The notes below the pieces were generated by a model, which saw only the letters and a list, made by a program, of their open reading frames with translations, did no database searches and was not told where the DNA came from. The position numbers and the translations under genes were made by a program. From the NCBI RefSeq assembly GCF_030435805.1, contig NC_081291.1, positions 16,949,001-17,013,000 on the forward strand: a stretch of 64,000 bases of DNA, in the 5' to 3' direction. The stretch comes from Mustela lutreola. Lineage: Eukaryota > Chordata > Mammalia > Carnivora > Mustelidae. This document shows positions 26,901-41,900 of this stretch, in pieces. Position 1 is the first letter of the stretch, and every line of letters starts with the position of its first letter.

Positions 26901-29900
26901 ATACAACACAGAAGCAGCAATTTAAAAAACACCTAGCATATATGAGAAGGAGATCTATTTACTAATCTCAGAGTGTGTGCTGGAGAGGAAGGGGTTTGGG
27001 GGAGACTTCTCCAGGAAGAAAAGATCCAGCAGGTGCATTTCTCACCCCCACCCTTCCAGCCTAGATACATGGATGGACACTGGCAGGAATCAGCCCCTTG
27101 GGAATCCTCCCCATCTAGTTTGCTAAGAGTGCATCCACATCCCACTCCTCCATCTGAGCTGGCCTCAGCGGAGTTTTCCCAGGCAGCTGAAGATCATCTT
27201 CCTGCAGTGGGCCAGCACAGACCTTGGTGGCACTGTGCAACCTGGACCACATTCTCCTGCAGTCTCACCCCTTCCAACACACCCTTGGCAGGAGACCATC
27301 CAAAGCAGTGCCACAAGCTTGGCAGAGTGCAACCAGGCCAACAGGGTCCAGCACCACTCCAAATTGACTAGCTCTGGGGAGAGGGGAAGATAACCACACA
27401 TACCAGTCCAGCTGTAGCCCCCAGCAGTGGCTGGGGGCAGACATCAGGACTGACTACAGGCCCCACCCACCAGTGAAAGTTTTCAGGGGACAACACCTAA
27501 AAAGAGCATCCTACAGTTCAATGCTACTACAGTTCTTGCAAATACCTGGTCTGACTCAACTCAAGCCCATGGCAGCCCCAGACTGACCCAGTAACAATAT
27601 AGGTACCAAATCCTACCCATAGCAGGTGAAGAGAGCCACTGCGGATGACTGGACTGGAGGCAAACATGGCTCAATCACAATAGTAGGGTGCACACAACAC
27701 ACATAGGAGATACTCCTGAAGTGCCAAGTTCTGGTGAACCGGGAACATTGTACTGAGGGCACTACAAAACATCTTCTTCAGAAATCTCCTATTTGCAATA
27801 GCAGGAAGTGTAGCTGACTTTCCTAACACTTAGAAACAGAGAGTTAGACAAAATGAGACAGAGGAATATGTCCCAAGCAAAAGAACAGGACAAAAATCAC
27901 AGCAAGAGACCTAAACAAAATGGAGATAATATATTTAAAGTAATGGTCATAATAAAGCACCTGGGTGACTCAGTTGGTTGAGCACCAACTCTCGATTTCA
28001 GCTCCAGTCATGATCTCACGGTAATGGGTTTGAGACTGTGTCAGTCTCTGTGCTCAACAGGGCAGTAGGGAGTCCATTGGAGATTCTTTCCCTCTGCCTC
28101 ACTCTTCCTGCCCCCCCCCACCCCACTCCATTCATGTGCTCACTCTCGCTCTCTCTCTCTCTCAATAAATAAATAAATCTTTAAAAAATAATAATAAAGG
28201 AATGGTCATAAAGATACTCACTGGATTTGAGAAAAGAGTGGAAGACCCCAGTGAGTCCCTCAGCAAAGAGATAGAAGAGATAGAAAACATAAAAAATAAC
28301 CAGAGATAAAGAAGTCAATAACTGAAATGAAAAATACACTGGATGGAATTTATAGTATATTAGAGGAAGCAGAAAAATAGGTCAGTGGCCTGGAGGACAG
28401 AAAAATAAAAAGCAACTAAGCTGAACAGGAGAGAGAAAAATAATAATAATAATAAAATAGATTAAGGGAACTCAGTAACATCATTAAGTGTAATAACATT
28501 CACATTATAAGGATCCAAGAAGGAGAAGAGAAAAAAGGAAGGACAGAAAATATATTTAAAAAAATAATAGCTGAAAACCTCCCTAATCTGGGGAAGGAAA
28601 CAAAGATCCACATCTAGGAGGCATGAAGAGCTCCTAATAAGATCAACTCAAGGAGGTCCACACCAAGACACATAGTAATTAAAATGGCAAAAGGTAGTGA
28701 AAAAAAGAAAATGTTAAAAGCAGCAACAGAGAAGAAAACAGTTATACACAAAGGAAACCCCATAAAGCTATTAGCTGATTTTTCAGCAGAAACCTTGAAG
28801 ACCTATATATTGATATATTCAGAGTGCTGAAAGGAAAAAAAAAACTACAACCAATAATATTCTATCCAGTAAGTCTACCACTCAGAATAAAAGGAGAGAT
28901 AAAGAGCTTCCCAAACAAACAAAAGTTAAGAAATTCATGGCCACTAAACCTGCTCTACAAGAAATATTAAAGGTGACATTTTGGTGGAAAGGAAAAACCA
29001 TAAGCAGGAGTAAGAATAGTAGGAAGCACAAAAGCAGTAAAATAACTATATCTTTAAAATTAATCCAAGGACTCACAAAATAAAAAGATGTAAAGTTTGA
29101 CACCATGTATCTAAAACATTCGGTAGGGGAGAGAGGAGTAAAGAATGGGTCCAAACTTAAGTGACCACCAACTTAATAGATACTGCTATATGCAGAAGAT
29201 GTTACATACAAATCTGAAGGTAACCACAAATAAAAAGTTGATGGTAAATATGCAAAAAAAAAGAGAAAGGAATCCAAGTGTACCACTAAAGAAAGCCAGC
29301 AAATTGTGAGACAGCAAGAGAAGAAAAAAACAGAACTACAGAAACAACCATAAAACAAGTAACAAAATGGCAGCGAGTACATAACTCTCAATAATGACTC
29401 TGAATGTAAATGAAGTAAATGCTCCAATCAAAAGACATACAGTGAAGAAACAGACAAAAAAGCAAGAATCAGGGGCACCTGGGTGGCTCAGTGTGTTAAA
29501 GCCTCTGCCTTTGGCTCAGGTCATGACTGAGCCCTGCGTTGGGCTCTCTGCTCAGCAGGGAACCTGCTTCCTCCCCTCTCTCTCTGCCTGCCTCTCTGCC
29601 TACTTGTGATCTCTGTCAAATAAATAAATAAAATCTTTGAATTTTTTTTTTAAAAAAAGCAAGAATCATCTATATGCTGCCTACGGAAGACTACTTTCAG
29701 ATTTAAAGACACGTGCAGATTGAAAGTGAGGGGATGGAGAAGCACTGATCATGCAAATAGAATTGAAAAGGAAGCTGGAGTAGAGAGAGGGTTAAGGGAG
29801 ACTCCAGAGTGTCCACCCCAGTCTCCAGATCCCTGACAGTTTGGAAGTGGGGACCCCATTCCCAGGAGACCAAAAGAGAGCAAAGTGGTAGGCTTGGCAA

Positions 29901-32900
29901 GATTTAAATCAAATCAATTTAAATCTAGACTTCTAATCTGACAGTGCATGTAATAACTAAAAGTGACTGCCCAAAGTGATGTTTAAGGAAGGAAGAAGCT
30001 TTGACATAAGGCACATTGGATTGAGGAGGTGGACAGAGATTTGAAAGAATAAAACCATTTAGTGTGGATTCTCTAACAGATTGAGACTGCTCAACAAACA
30101 AATACAGGAGGGAATGAGTATCACAATGTCATTGATGCAAGTGAAAATACACATACAGCAACACTATGCATTTTTCAAAGATACAGGCATCTTTAAAGAT
30201 ATGTAATAAACAGATTTAAGTAGGTGCCTTTGCAGAAGAGAATACGGATGATGAAGGGGAAAATCAAGACAGGGATAATCCAGCTAATGATGATAACATG
30301 AGGAGCCTTACCTGAGAGAGAAGATTAACTGGACTCCAAGGGCCCAGAGACAAAGAGAACTCAGAGACAATAGTGTGGAGAAAGAAAGATCTCAAATGTG
30401 GACATTTTTCTTACCACAGTTAAATAAAACCAGAGCCCATAACAAAATGTGAACTACCCTAACAAAGGAAAATAAATTAACTTTCAAAAATGTTAAAGTA
30501 AAAACAGAATTAAAATCTATGATTATTATGTAGAGCGATAAGAAAACCACATGTGGCCACGCCCATGGCATATGGGCCTGAATTTCACATTGAGGAGTCT
30601 TGGTCTAAATAGTTTCCTCAAACAAGAGAGAATGAAAATAATTTATTCATTATTGCTCTCAGTTATGTATTAGCTCACATTCAGCTCAAGACACTTGAAA
30701 AGGAATTAATAAAGACAAAAAAGGGATAATCTGTGCAGTAGAAAGCAGAAAATCATCACCTTGAGAAATAAAATCAATAGGTTGTTCTTAAAAAAAACAA
30801 CAGAATAGATAAGCACCTTGTAAATCTTGCCAAGAAGAACAGAAAGGGAAGGAAAATGCAAATACTTCATGGTGTGAGTAGAAAAGAGGCAAGAACCGCA
30901 TCCTGGGAAAATACACTTCTTCAGAATCTGAAGAATGTTTGTAACCTCCTCTTTGTGGATTGAAGTTCTGGATGAAATGAGTAATTTTTAAGAAAATGCA
31001 AATCACATAAGTCCAATAACCACGGGCAAAACAACTTAAAATTGTGCCCACAACCTACCCCTCAAAGGAAAACAGGCCCACGTGGTTTCATAGGCAACTT
31101 CTATCCAGCATTCAAGGAGCAAATCTTTTATGTTGTTTCAAATGTTCCAGAACATGCACTAACATTTTTCAAGTGAAGCCTTGTCTCGATTCTTTACAAA
31201 TCTTTTATGTTGTTTCAAATGTTCCAGAACGTGGGCTAACATTTTTCAAGTGAAACCTCGTCTCGATTCTTTATCTTGATACAGGAGGTGACCTCCTCAG
31301 CATGCCTTAAAAAGGAGCCCAGCCTCACTGGAGGAAGAAAACAAAATGCAAAGGCCAGGTGGGTCATGATGCATGGATGGCTGTCCCAGGACATTTCCTT
31401 CCCAGGTCAGTACCTTTCCTGGGCCTTGCACCCACATGGCCCTGTGTCTGGCCCAGAGCCCAGCATGGGCTGTCTGTTGGATGAATAAACAAATTAAACA
31501 TGTTCTTAAAAAAGGATATTATAAATCTGAATCTGACAGATGAGTGAAGCAAGAGGACACGGTGAGCAGGGAAAGACATCCTGGCGAGCAAGGCAGACAA
31601 GAGGAGTCTGCTCTCGGGGCTGACTCAGCAATTTGATCAGAGTGAGAAGTCATCTTGAGAGCTGCAGAAAATATGTCTTATGAAGCAAGGCATTCAGTCT
31701 TGGAATAAAATGCTAGAGCAGATCAGGAAGGAACCTCTCTTTCCCTGATAGATGATATGCCACATTAACATCGTGTTTCGTGATGAAGTGTGGGGAGAAC
31801 ATCTGTGAATGCCAGCGACAAGATAAGGCCCAGCTACAAATTCCAGGTTGTTTGGGGGAGACATGCCCAAGGGAATGAAAAAACCAAACATCGTGAAAAC
31901 CAAAGAGGTAAAATCATTACTAATTACAGCTCCTGGGATTGTAGGCCTGCGTAGCCCTAGAGAGTCAACTAAAAATTCTTGGAAATAACAAAAGAGTTCA
32001 GCTCACTCTTTTCAACAAGATATTTTCAACAAGAGGATGAGTCTGGGAGAAGGAAATAAAGAAAGTGAAAATGAAGGTAGGTCTTGTCCTACTGAAGAAG
32101 AAGCTGTAGACGCTGATGGACTCTATTTTGTTAATTCAAGGCTAAATATGTGTGTGGGAAATATAAAGTGACCAGTAGCAGCATGAAATTGAAACATGAC
32201 AACTTCTAAACTATTACAGCAGAAAAGTAGAGAGGAAAAAAAAATCAACCTAAAACATAAGGAGGGGGAACAAAAAGAAACATTCTTCTTGGTAAATGAA
32301 TTAAAGGTTATGCTCCCAGATACGCTGACAAAAACAGCATCCAGCTCTATGCCATATTACAAGAGACACACTCAGGGCGCCTGGGTCGCTCAGTCATTAA
32401 GCATCTGCCTTCAGCTCAGGTCATGATCCCAGGGTCTTGGGATCGAGCCCCATGTCGGACTCCCTGCTCGTTGGATAGCCTGCTCCTCCCTCTGCCTCTG
32501 CCTCTCCTCGTGCTCTCTTGCTCACTTGCTCTTGCTCTATCTCAAATAGATAAAATCTTTCAAAAGGAGAGAGAGAGAGAAATACGCTCAAAACAAAATG
32601 GCGCCGTATCTCCTGGAAGACAGAGCCATGGAATATAGTTCTTGCACTGCAGTAGACAAGAAAAATCAGAAATCTACCCATTGGAAAGGAGTTCAAGTGA
32701 TCACTGCAGATGATTTGTCTCTGGACCTGCGAAATTAAAGAGAATCAACTAGGTCCAGAAAGAATGCTTGTTACATACGCACACGCACACGTGCGCATGC
32801 ACAAACCAAATATATAATTCAAGCAGAAAATACAATGAAAGAAAACATACTGCTCACAAGAGATATAAATCATGTAGGCATATTCTTAAGCAGAAGCATG

Positions 32901-35900
32901 CAGTAACTATGTGGAGGAAACCATAAATTCCTTACTCTAGACAGAAAGAAATCAAACAAAATAGTCTATTTTCCTTAAGTTAATCTATTAATTTCCACCA
33001 AAATCGCCAAAGTTATTTTCTTTTTGACATTCTACTGAGATTGTTCAGTTGGAATGAACATGGGAGAACAGCCAGGCAAATTCTTTAAAAGGAAAATGAT
33101 GAAGGAGGACTTGTCTGACCACATACCAAAAAAAAAAAGGGAATTAAAAAGCTACAATAATTTAAGAAGAGTGGAGTTGGCAGAGGAGTGAGACTGCAAG
33201 ATTCAGAGACAGACCAAAATAAAATGGGAATGCAGAATATAATAAAGGGGGCATTTCTTTTTTTTTTTTTTAAGATTTTATTTTTAAGTAGGCTCTATAC
33301 CCAGTATGGGGCTCAAACTCACAACCCCAAGATCAAGAGGCACATGCTCCACTGACTGAGCCAGCCAGGCAGCTCCTAAAGGGGCCATTTCTAATTCATT
33401 GCCAAAAAAAAAATAAGTATTCAATAAAAGATTATATTTGGAGGAAAGGCTATGTTTGGAGGAAAATAATACATCCCTTCTATCAAACTTCCTGATGAAT
33501 TGAAATTAAAATATTTAAAGAAAAGAATTAAGAACATGTATGAGTGAATAATTTTATAATCTTAGAGTGGGAAAGGTACTTCTAGGCACAGCACAAAAAC
33601 CACTATCATCAAGGGAAATAATGATAAATCAAATTTTTAAATAACTCTTTGGAAAAAAAGTCCACACCAAAAAAAGGCAAATGATGGACAAATAGGGTAA
33701 AATATTGTAAAGCATTTTATAAAGGGTTAAAACTTCCAGCTCCCAAAGCTTTAAATAACTTTTTTATTTTGAAGTAGTTTGAGACTCACAAAGAAGTTAC
33801 AAGTATATATTTATCCAGATTTACTAATTGTTAATATTTTACCATATTTGTTTTATATACTCTCTCTCCGTGTATGTATGTGTGTTTATATAAAAAGTAC
33901 ACATATTAATAAAACATTTTAAATTATGTTGAAAAAGACATGATATTCCTTCACCAATAATAAGTACAGCATATAATACTCAGAGTTTTTACAAATCAAT
34001 AAAAACAAAAGTAGTTTAATAGAAAATCAGGAGCAAAGGACCAAGAAAAGTGTTAATGGTCCACTGAACAACTCAAGCATCTTAGTCTGGACACCTTCTG
34101 TTCTTTTACAATCTATTTAGAAGTTGAGCTCTTTTTCCTGACCCTGGGTAAGTGCTTGGGCAGAACCAGAAGGCCTTGCTCACTGTGATTAATGTAATCA
34201 TAGTCGCTGTGATGACACAGTCACATAAACATACTTCAATTCAGAAATCAGAATATCCATTCCCACACAACAGTCACGATGCCACACTTAACTGAAGGTA
34301 AAACTTCTCCCCACTGCTATCTAGGGCTTTTGGCAAGCAGGAGGCCTGGGAAGGAGGAAGCCAGGTCTACTTTCCCCATTCCTTCCCTTCAGCAATCCTT
34401 CCAACCCCATCTTGCTAACCAGTTTTCTAAACCTTCCAAGGTTAAAGCAGGAGAGTGAGGAGGCAAGGGAACCCGCTCATCCCCCAGGCACTTCCTGCTC
34501 TCTGAATCTTGGGGAGATTGATACCTGACTACTGCTGAGTGGGCCAGCACCTTATTCTGAGTGGTCTTGTTGAAACCCCTCCCAGGAGATCTTACTGTGG
34601 GACAGGCACCCTCCTCCACCCCCATCCCTTAGAGGGGGAGGAGTAAGTGCACAGGAGCAGCTCTTTCCTGGGAAATTCTCCTCATAAAATCACCTCCCAC
34701 TTTACCATCTTGATCCTTTGATACACACACACACACTGTGGAACATCAGTCACACAACTACCTTTGAATCCGGATACACAGTATATTTTGATGACTTCAT
34801 TGAAACTTCCTACTTAATAGCCTGTTGCACAGGCAATTAAAATTGCCTGATTTCATGAAATTAAAGCAGATATAAAAGTTTTAGTCCACAAGAGAAACAA
34901 AAGTTAAAATAAGGGACGCCTGTGTGGCTCAGTTGGTTTAGCAGCTGCCTTCGGCTCAGGTCATGATCCCAGTGTCCTGGGATTGAGTCCCACATCGGGC
35001 TCCTTGTTCAGCAGGGAGCCTGCTTCTCCCTCTGCCTCTGCCTGCCATTCTGTCTGCCTGTGCTCACCCCCCCCCCCCGATAAATACATAAAATATTTAA
35101 AAAAAAATTAAAATAAAAATAATGCCTAATTCTGGTGATGACATAGAGAAAATACTGTTGGTGTTGATATAAATCAAATATTTGAGAAAGCTAATTTGTC
35201 AATATTTTTAAAAATTTTAAATGTGCATACAACTGATCTTGTAATTACACTTTTAAAAATTTACTTAGAGAAATATTTGAACAAATGTGCAAAGATCTAT
35301 GAATAAAGATTTTTACTCTGGCATGGTAGAAAAATACTGAAATGAGTTAATAAGTCTATCAATAGGAGAATGATTATATAGATTATGCCATATGAGAGAA
35401 TTGTTGTTCAGTATTTAGGAAGAAAGGACTGTATTTATATAGACAGTCTGAGATAGCTCGAGATCTATTTCAAGTAAAAGAAACAATTTGGAGAATAAAA
35501 TTATAATACAGTCTTTCATTAAAGATTAAAAACTAGGAAGAGACCCTAAAACTTTTTTAGAGGTTCATATATGAATAGAAAGAAAGTGTTAAGGTTAGAA
35601 ACTAAGCAACTTAGAGGGGAAATTTCTAGGTAGTTTGATTATAGGAGAGTTTCGTTTCCCAATTTTTTCATTTATGTACCACCTTTTGAAGGAAATGCAT
35701 GCATTTCCTTTCAAATCATACTATATATATTTTTAAAATAAGGTAGCCATAAAGGAATCACAATAATACAAAATTTAAGAGATGAAACCACATTTAATTA
35801 AAAGATGATTTCATGGTTTTAAGTACTTCAAACACAAAACTAAATCTTTTTGCTCAAGAAGATAGGAAAAAAAAAATTCAAGCCCAAGGGAAGAAGGACA

Positions 35901-38900
35901 AAAATTAAGAGAAATAGAAAACAGTGAGATAAATATTAAAAACTTAACTACATACCAGGCAACTAGGCAAGTTGCAACATATTTCATGTAATTGGTATTG
36001 CTGTATGTATTACCCCATGTATAACCACATGATGACTTGGTCAGAAATCATTAATGAAACAAACAAGCACATGTGTATTTGGGGATGGAAAAAAAACACT
36101 TCTAAATAAGTCATGGGTCAAAATAAAATAAGAATGGAAATTATAGAAAATACTTGAAAGTGGATAACAGTAAAAATGCTACATATTAAAATATGTGGCA
36201 TTAAGCTAAAGCAGTATTTAGAGGGAAATTTGTAGCCTTAAATACTTTTTTTTTTTTTTAAGATTTTATGTATTTATTTGACAGAGATCACAAGTAGGCA
36301 GAGCAGCAGGCGGGAGGAGGGGGGAAGCAGGCTCCTTGCTGAGCAGAGAGACTCATCCCATGACCCTGGGATTATGACCTGAGTCAAAGGCAGGGGCTTT
36401 AACCCACTGAGCAACCCAGGCGCCCTGCCTTAAACACCTTTATTAGAAAAGAAAAAAGCTCAAAAATACATTAGAGGTCTTCTTTATCCACTCATTTATT
36501 GGTGGGACCTTGGGCTGCTTCCATATTTTGGCTGTTGTAAATAATGCAATCTGTGTAGGGATGCATTAATCTTTCCAAATTAGTGTTTTTGTTTTCTTCA
36601 GGTAGATACCCAGCAGTGGAATTATTGAATCATAGAGTGGTTCTACTCTTTAACTTTATGAGGAAATTCCACACTGTTTTCCACAGTGGCAGCACCGGTT
36701 TGCATTCCCACCAACAGTGCAAGAGGGTCCCCCCTTTCTCCACATCCTCATGGATGCTTGTTGTTTCTTGTGTTGTTAATTTTAGCCATTCTGACAGGCA
36801 TGAGGTGATATTTCATTGTGGTTTTGATTTGTATTACTCTGATGATGAGCGATGAGCATCTTTTCATGGGTCTGTTGGCCATCTGTAGGTCTTCTTTGGA
36901 AGAAATGTCTTTTCAGGCCCTCTACTCATTTTCATCAGATTTTTGGGTTTTTTGTTGGTTTGGGGTATTTTTTTATGTTGATGGTTTCTTACATATCTTG
37001 GATAATTAACCCACTATAGGAAATATCATTTGCAAATACCTTCTCCCATTCCGTAGGTTGCCTTTTCATTCTGTTGATGCTTTCCTTTCCTGTGCAAAAG
37101 TTTTTAGTTTGGTGTAGTCCCAATTGTATTGTTTTTGTTTTGTTGGCCTTGCCTGAGGAGACAGATTCAAAAACATAATGCTAAGACTGATATGCAAGAG
37201 TTTATTGCCTGTGTTCTTTTAGGAGTTTTATGGTTTGGGAGTCTTACATTTAGAACTTTAATCCATCTTGAGTTTCTTTTTGTGTATGGTGTAAGAAAAG
37301 GGTCGAGTTTCACTTATTTGCGTGTAGCTGTTTGGTTTTCCCAACACTACTTATTAATGAGACAATCTTTTCCTCATTGTCTATTCTTGCCTCCTTTGCC
37401 ATAGATTAATTAACCATGTAATCATGGGTTTGTTTGGGGGCTCTCTATTCTGTTCCACTGATCTGTGCCCATTTTTGTGCCAGTACCATACTGTTTTGAT
37501 TACTCTAGTTTGTGGTATAGCTTGCAATCTGGGACTGTGATACCTCCAGCTTTGTTCTTCTTTCTCAAGTTTGTTTTGTCTATTCTGGGTCTTTAGTGGC
37601 TTTATACAAATTTTAGGATTTTTTTTTTTCTAGTTCTGTCAAAATTCCTGTTGGTATTAAGACAGGGATTGAACTGAATCTGTAGATTCAGTTGGGTAGT
37701 ATGGACATTTTAATGATTAATTCTTCCAAACCATGAACATGGTATATTTTCCCATTTATTTGGGTTGTCTTCAATTTCTTTCATCAATGTCTTATAATTT
37801 TCAGAGTACAAGTCTTTCACCTCGTTGGTTAAATCTATTCCTAGGCATTTTATTCTTTTTGATGCAATCATAAATGGAGTTGTTTTCTTAATATCTTTCT
37901 GTTACTTCATTATTAGTGTATAGAAATGTAACAGATTTCTATATATTCATTTTGTATCCTGCAACTTTACTGAATTCCTTTATTCTGTTAGTTTTTTGAT
38001 GGAGTCTGTAGGGTTTTCTATATATAGTATATCATTTGCAAATAGAAACAGTTTTACTTCTTCTTTACTAATTTGGATGCCTTTTATTCCTTTTGTTTGT
38101 CTGATTGCAGTGACTAAAACTTCAATACTATGTTGAGTAAAAGTGGCAAGAGTGAACATCCTTGCCTAGTTCCTGACCTTAGAGAAAAAGCTTTCAGTTT
38201 TTCGTCATGAGTATTTTGTGCTGGCGGATTGTCATATATGGCTTCTATCATGTTGTATCTTGCCTCAATACACTTTTTGCTGAGAGTTTTTACTATGAAT
38301 CGATGTTGAATTTTGCCAAATGCTTTTTCTACATCTAATGAAATGATCATATGATTTTTATCCTTTGGTTAATGTGTTGTATCATGTTGATTGATTTGCA
38401 GATATTGAACCATCTTTGCATCCTGGAAAAAATCCCACTTGATCTGGTGAATGATTCTTTTAATGTATTGTTGAATTCAGTTTGTTAATATTCTGTTGAG
38501 GATTTTTGCTTCGATGTTCATTAGGGACATTGCTCTATAATTTTCTTTTTGTGTACTGTCTTTGTCTGGTTTTAGTATCAGGGTAGTGCTGGCCTCACGG
38601 AATAAATTTGGAGCCATTCTTTCCTCTTCAATTTTTTGGAATAGTTTGAGAAGAACAGGTATTAAATCTTCTTTAAATGTTTGGTAGAGGGGCGCCTGAG
38701 TGGCTCAGTGGGTTAAGCCTCTGCCTTTCGTTTAGGTCATGATCTCAGGGTCCTGGGATTGAGCCCCACATCAGGCTCTCTGCTCAGCGGGGAACCTACT
38801 TCCCCCCCTCTCTCTCTGCCTGCCTCTCTGCCTACTTGTGATCTCTCTGTGTCAAATAAATAAAATAAAAGATTCCAACCTCTTTTTTAAAAAAATAAAA

Positions 38901-41900
38901 AATAAATGTTTGGTAGAATTCGCCTGTGAAGTCATCTTGTCCTGGACTTTTTTGAGGGGGAGTTTTTTTTATTACTGATTCATTTTTCATTACTAGCGAT
39001 CAAATTTTGATTTCTTCCTCATTAATTCTTGGAAAATTATATGTTTCTAGGAATTTATCTATTTCTTCTAGGTTGTCCAATTTTTTAGTGTATTATTTTT
39101 CACAGTCATCTCTTATAATTCTTTATATTTCTGTGATGTTAGTTGAACTTCTCTTTCATTTCTAATTTCATTGTTTATTTGAGCCCTCTCTCATTTCCTT
39201 GATGAGCCTGCTAAAGGTTTATCGATTTTATCTTTTCAAAGAACCAGCTCCTAATTTGAGTGATCTTTTCTATTGCTTTTTAAGTCTCTATTTTATTTAT
39301 ATCACTCCAATATTTATTATTTCCTTCTACTAACTTTGGGATTTGTTCTTTCTCTTGTTCCTTCAGATGTAAGTTTAGATTGTCTGACATTTTGTTTCTC
39401 AAGGTAGGCCTGTATATTACAAACTTCTTTTTAGTCAAAGCATTGTCAGTTTTGTTTTTTGCTTTGTTTTGTTTTGAAAAAACTAGTCATTACTTTCAAT
39501 GTTACTTTATTGTTTATTATGGTCTCTATTTTTATTTATTAATGATTTTTTTTGTTATTTCCTTCCTCTACTAAATTTTAGCTACAACTCTTCTTTTTCT
39601 AGCTCCTTGTGGTGTAATGTTATTTATTTGAAAATTTTTTTTAATATAAGCACTTATAACATAAATTTCACTCTAAAATCTGCTTTGCTGCATCTCATAG
39701 GTTTTAGAATAGTGTTTTCTTTATCTTTTCTTTTGAGACTTATTTTGACTTGCCATCTTATTTGACCCATTGCTTGTGCAGTAGTGTGTTATTTAATATT
39801 TATGTATTAAATATTTAATATTTACATTTTAAACTTTCCAATTTTGTTTTATTGTTGATATTGTTGGAAAATATCTTTGGTATGATTTCAGTCTTAAATC
39901 TATAATATTTATCTTATATTTTGATCAGAGTATACTTCTTTTTCTTTTTTTTTAATTTTTAATTTATTTGACAGACAGAGATCACAAGTAGGCAGAGAGG
40001 CAGGCAGAGAGAGGAAGAAGCAGGCTTCCTGCTGAGCAGAGAGCCCAATGCGGGGCTCGATCCCAGGACCCTGGGATCATGACCTGAGCTGAAAGCAGAG
40101 GCTTTAACCCACTGAGCCACCCAGGTGCCCCTATTCTTCTCTTTCTTATATTTTGATCAGAGTATTCCTTCTTATATTTTGATCAGAGTATTCTTCTATG
40201 TATTCTTGTGGAAAATATGTATTTTTCTTGGATGGAATATATTCTATACATCTCTTAGGACCATGTATTTTGAAATATGCTTCAAGTAAAAAATGTTCTT
40301 GTTGAAAAAAAAATAGTAACTTTAACTGAGGGTACTCATTTAAAATAAAGCATATCGGGGGCACCTTGGTGGTTCAGTGGGTTAAACCTCTGCCTTTGGG
40401 CTCAGGTCATGATCTCAGGGTCCTGGGACTGAGCCCGGCATGAGGCTTTCTGCTCAGCAGGGAGCCTGCTTCCCCCCATCTTTCTGCCTGCCTCTCTGCC
40501 TACCTTTGATATCTCTCTGTCAAATAAATAAATACATAAATAAAATCTTTAAAAAAATAAAGCGTATCAGTGGGGAGGTGGGGGCATGGGTGAAATAGGT
40601 GATGGGGAGTAAGAGTCCACTTACCATGATGAGCACTGCATAATGATGCATAGATTTGCTGAATCACTATATTGTACACCTAAAACTAATGTAACACTGT
40701 ACGTTAACTATATTGGAATTAAAATTAAAAACAACAAATATTTTTAAAGAGGAACTGATTTTGCCTCATCTCAAAAATTTTGGTCCATTGCATTTCCATT
40801 CTCATTTGTCTCAAGTTATTTTTTTAATTTCCTCTTTGATTTCTTCATTGACCCATTGCTTATTTGGGAGTGTGTAGTTTAGCTTCCACATTTCCATTTT
40901 TTTCCAGGGTTTTAATTTTTTTTTTTTTTTGTAATTGATTTCTAGTTTCATACTGTTGTGGTCAGAAAGATGCTTGATAGGATTTCAATCTTCTTAAATT
41001 CACCGAAACTTGTTTTGGGAGCCTAACATGTGATCTATCCTGGAGAATGATCTATGCTGGAGAACGTGCACTTGTGCACTTGAAAAGAATGTGTATTCTG
41101 CAGTTTTTGGATGGGATGTTTTATATATATGTATGTATAATATATACATTATATACACACCACATATATATACACATACACATACATATATATTATATAT
41201 ATAAAACATTCAGCAGCATATATACTATATTAAAGTCCATCTGACCTAGTGGGTTGTTTCCTTGCTAAATTACCCCAAAATTGTTGTACTACTGTTAATT
41301 TCTTCTTTTACATCTGTTAATACTTGCTTTACGTATTTAGATATTCCTAAATCGGGTGCATAGATATTTACAATTGTTATATCCTCTTGTTAGGTTCATT
41401 CCTTTATCATTACGCAATCCCCTTCTTTATTACATTAGGGTTTTTTTTAAAATTTCTTTTGTCTGATATAAGCATTGCTACCCCAGGTTTTTTTTCCTTT
41501 TTGCTTCAATTTGCATGGAATATCTTTTTCCATCCCTTCACTTTCAGGTTGCATGTATCTTTAGTTCTGAAGGGAGTCTCTTATAGGCAGCATATAAATG
41601 GGTCTTGCTTTTTTTTTTTTAAATCCATTCAGTTAAATGGAGCACATTTAGCCCATTTACATTTAAAGTAATTACTGATAGCTATATACTTACTGCAGTT
41701 TTGTTAATTGTTATCTGGTTGTTTTTATAGTTCTTCTCTGTTCCTTTCTTCCTCTCTCGTTCTCTTCTCTTGAGATTTGACGACTTTCTTTGGTGTTATG
41801 CTTAGATTCCTTTCTCTTTGTGTGTTTGGGGGGGTATTTATTAGAGGTTTTTGACTTGTGTTTACCATTGAGGTTCATAACATCTTATCTATATAACAAT

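Larger units (their letters stand above)
26440..29765 (+). mobile_element. L1 5' half (5' end, ORF1 region, early ORF2), broken
   Basis: Begins with a carnivore-type L1 5' end ('gctggcagagtaggagaatc', 'cacctcaccccatggataaa'). It passes through ORF1-like text ('atacactggatggaatttat', 'cagcagaaaccttgaagacc', 'ccactaaacctgctctacaa') and stops in the ORF2 5' region near 29765 ('gaagcactgatcatgcaaat'). Two SINEs interrupt it. It is A-rich on the plus strand and has lost its reading frames; the 3' half is absent here. Confidence 0.75.

Noticed and set aside
31121-31274. CRISPR-like or satellite array
   Set aside because: Only two units, no spacers, and located in L1-like sequence of a mammal.
38114-38350. 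Reverse-transcriptase-like frame as a possible live retroelement
   Set aside because: It is a short surviving piece of L1 ORF2 ([13 protein letters not shown]) in a copy full of stops and SINE insertions. It is an old LINE and not an active element or a reverse-transcriptase system.
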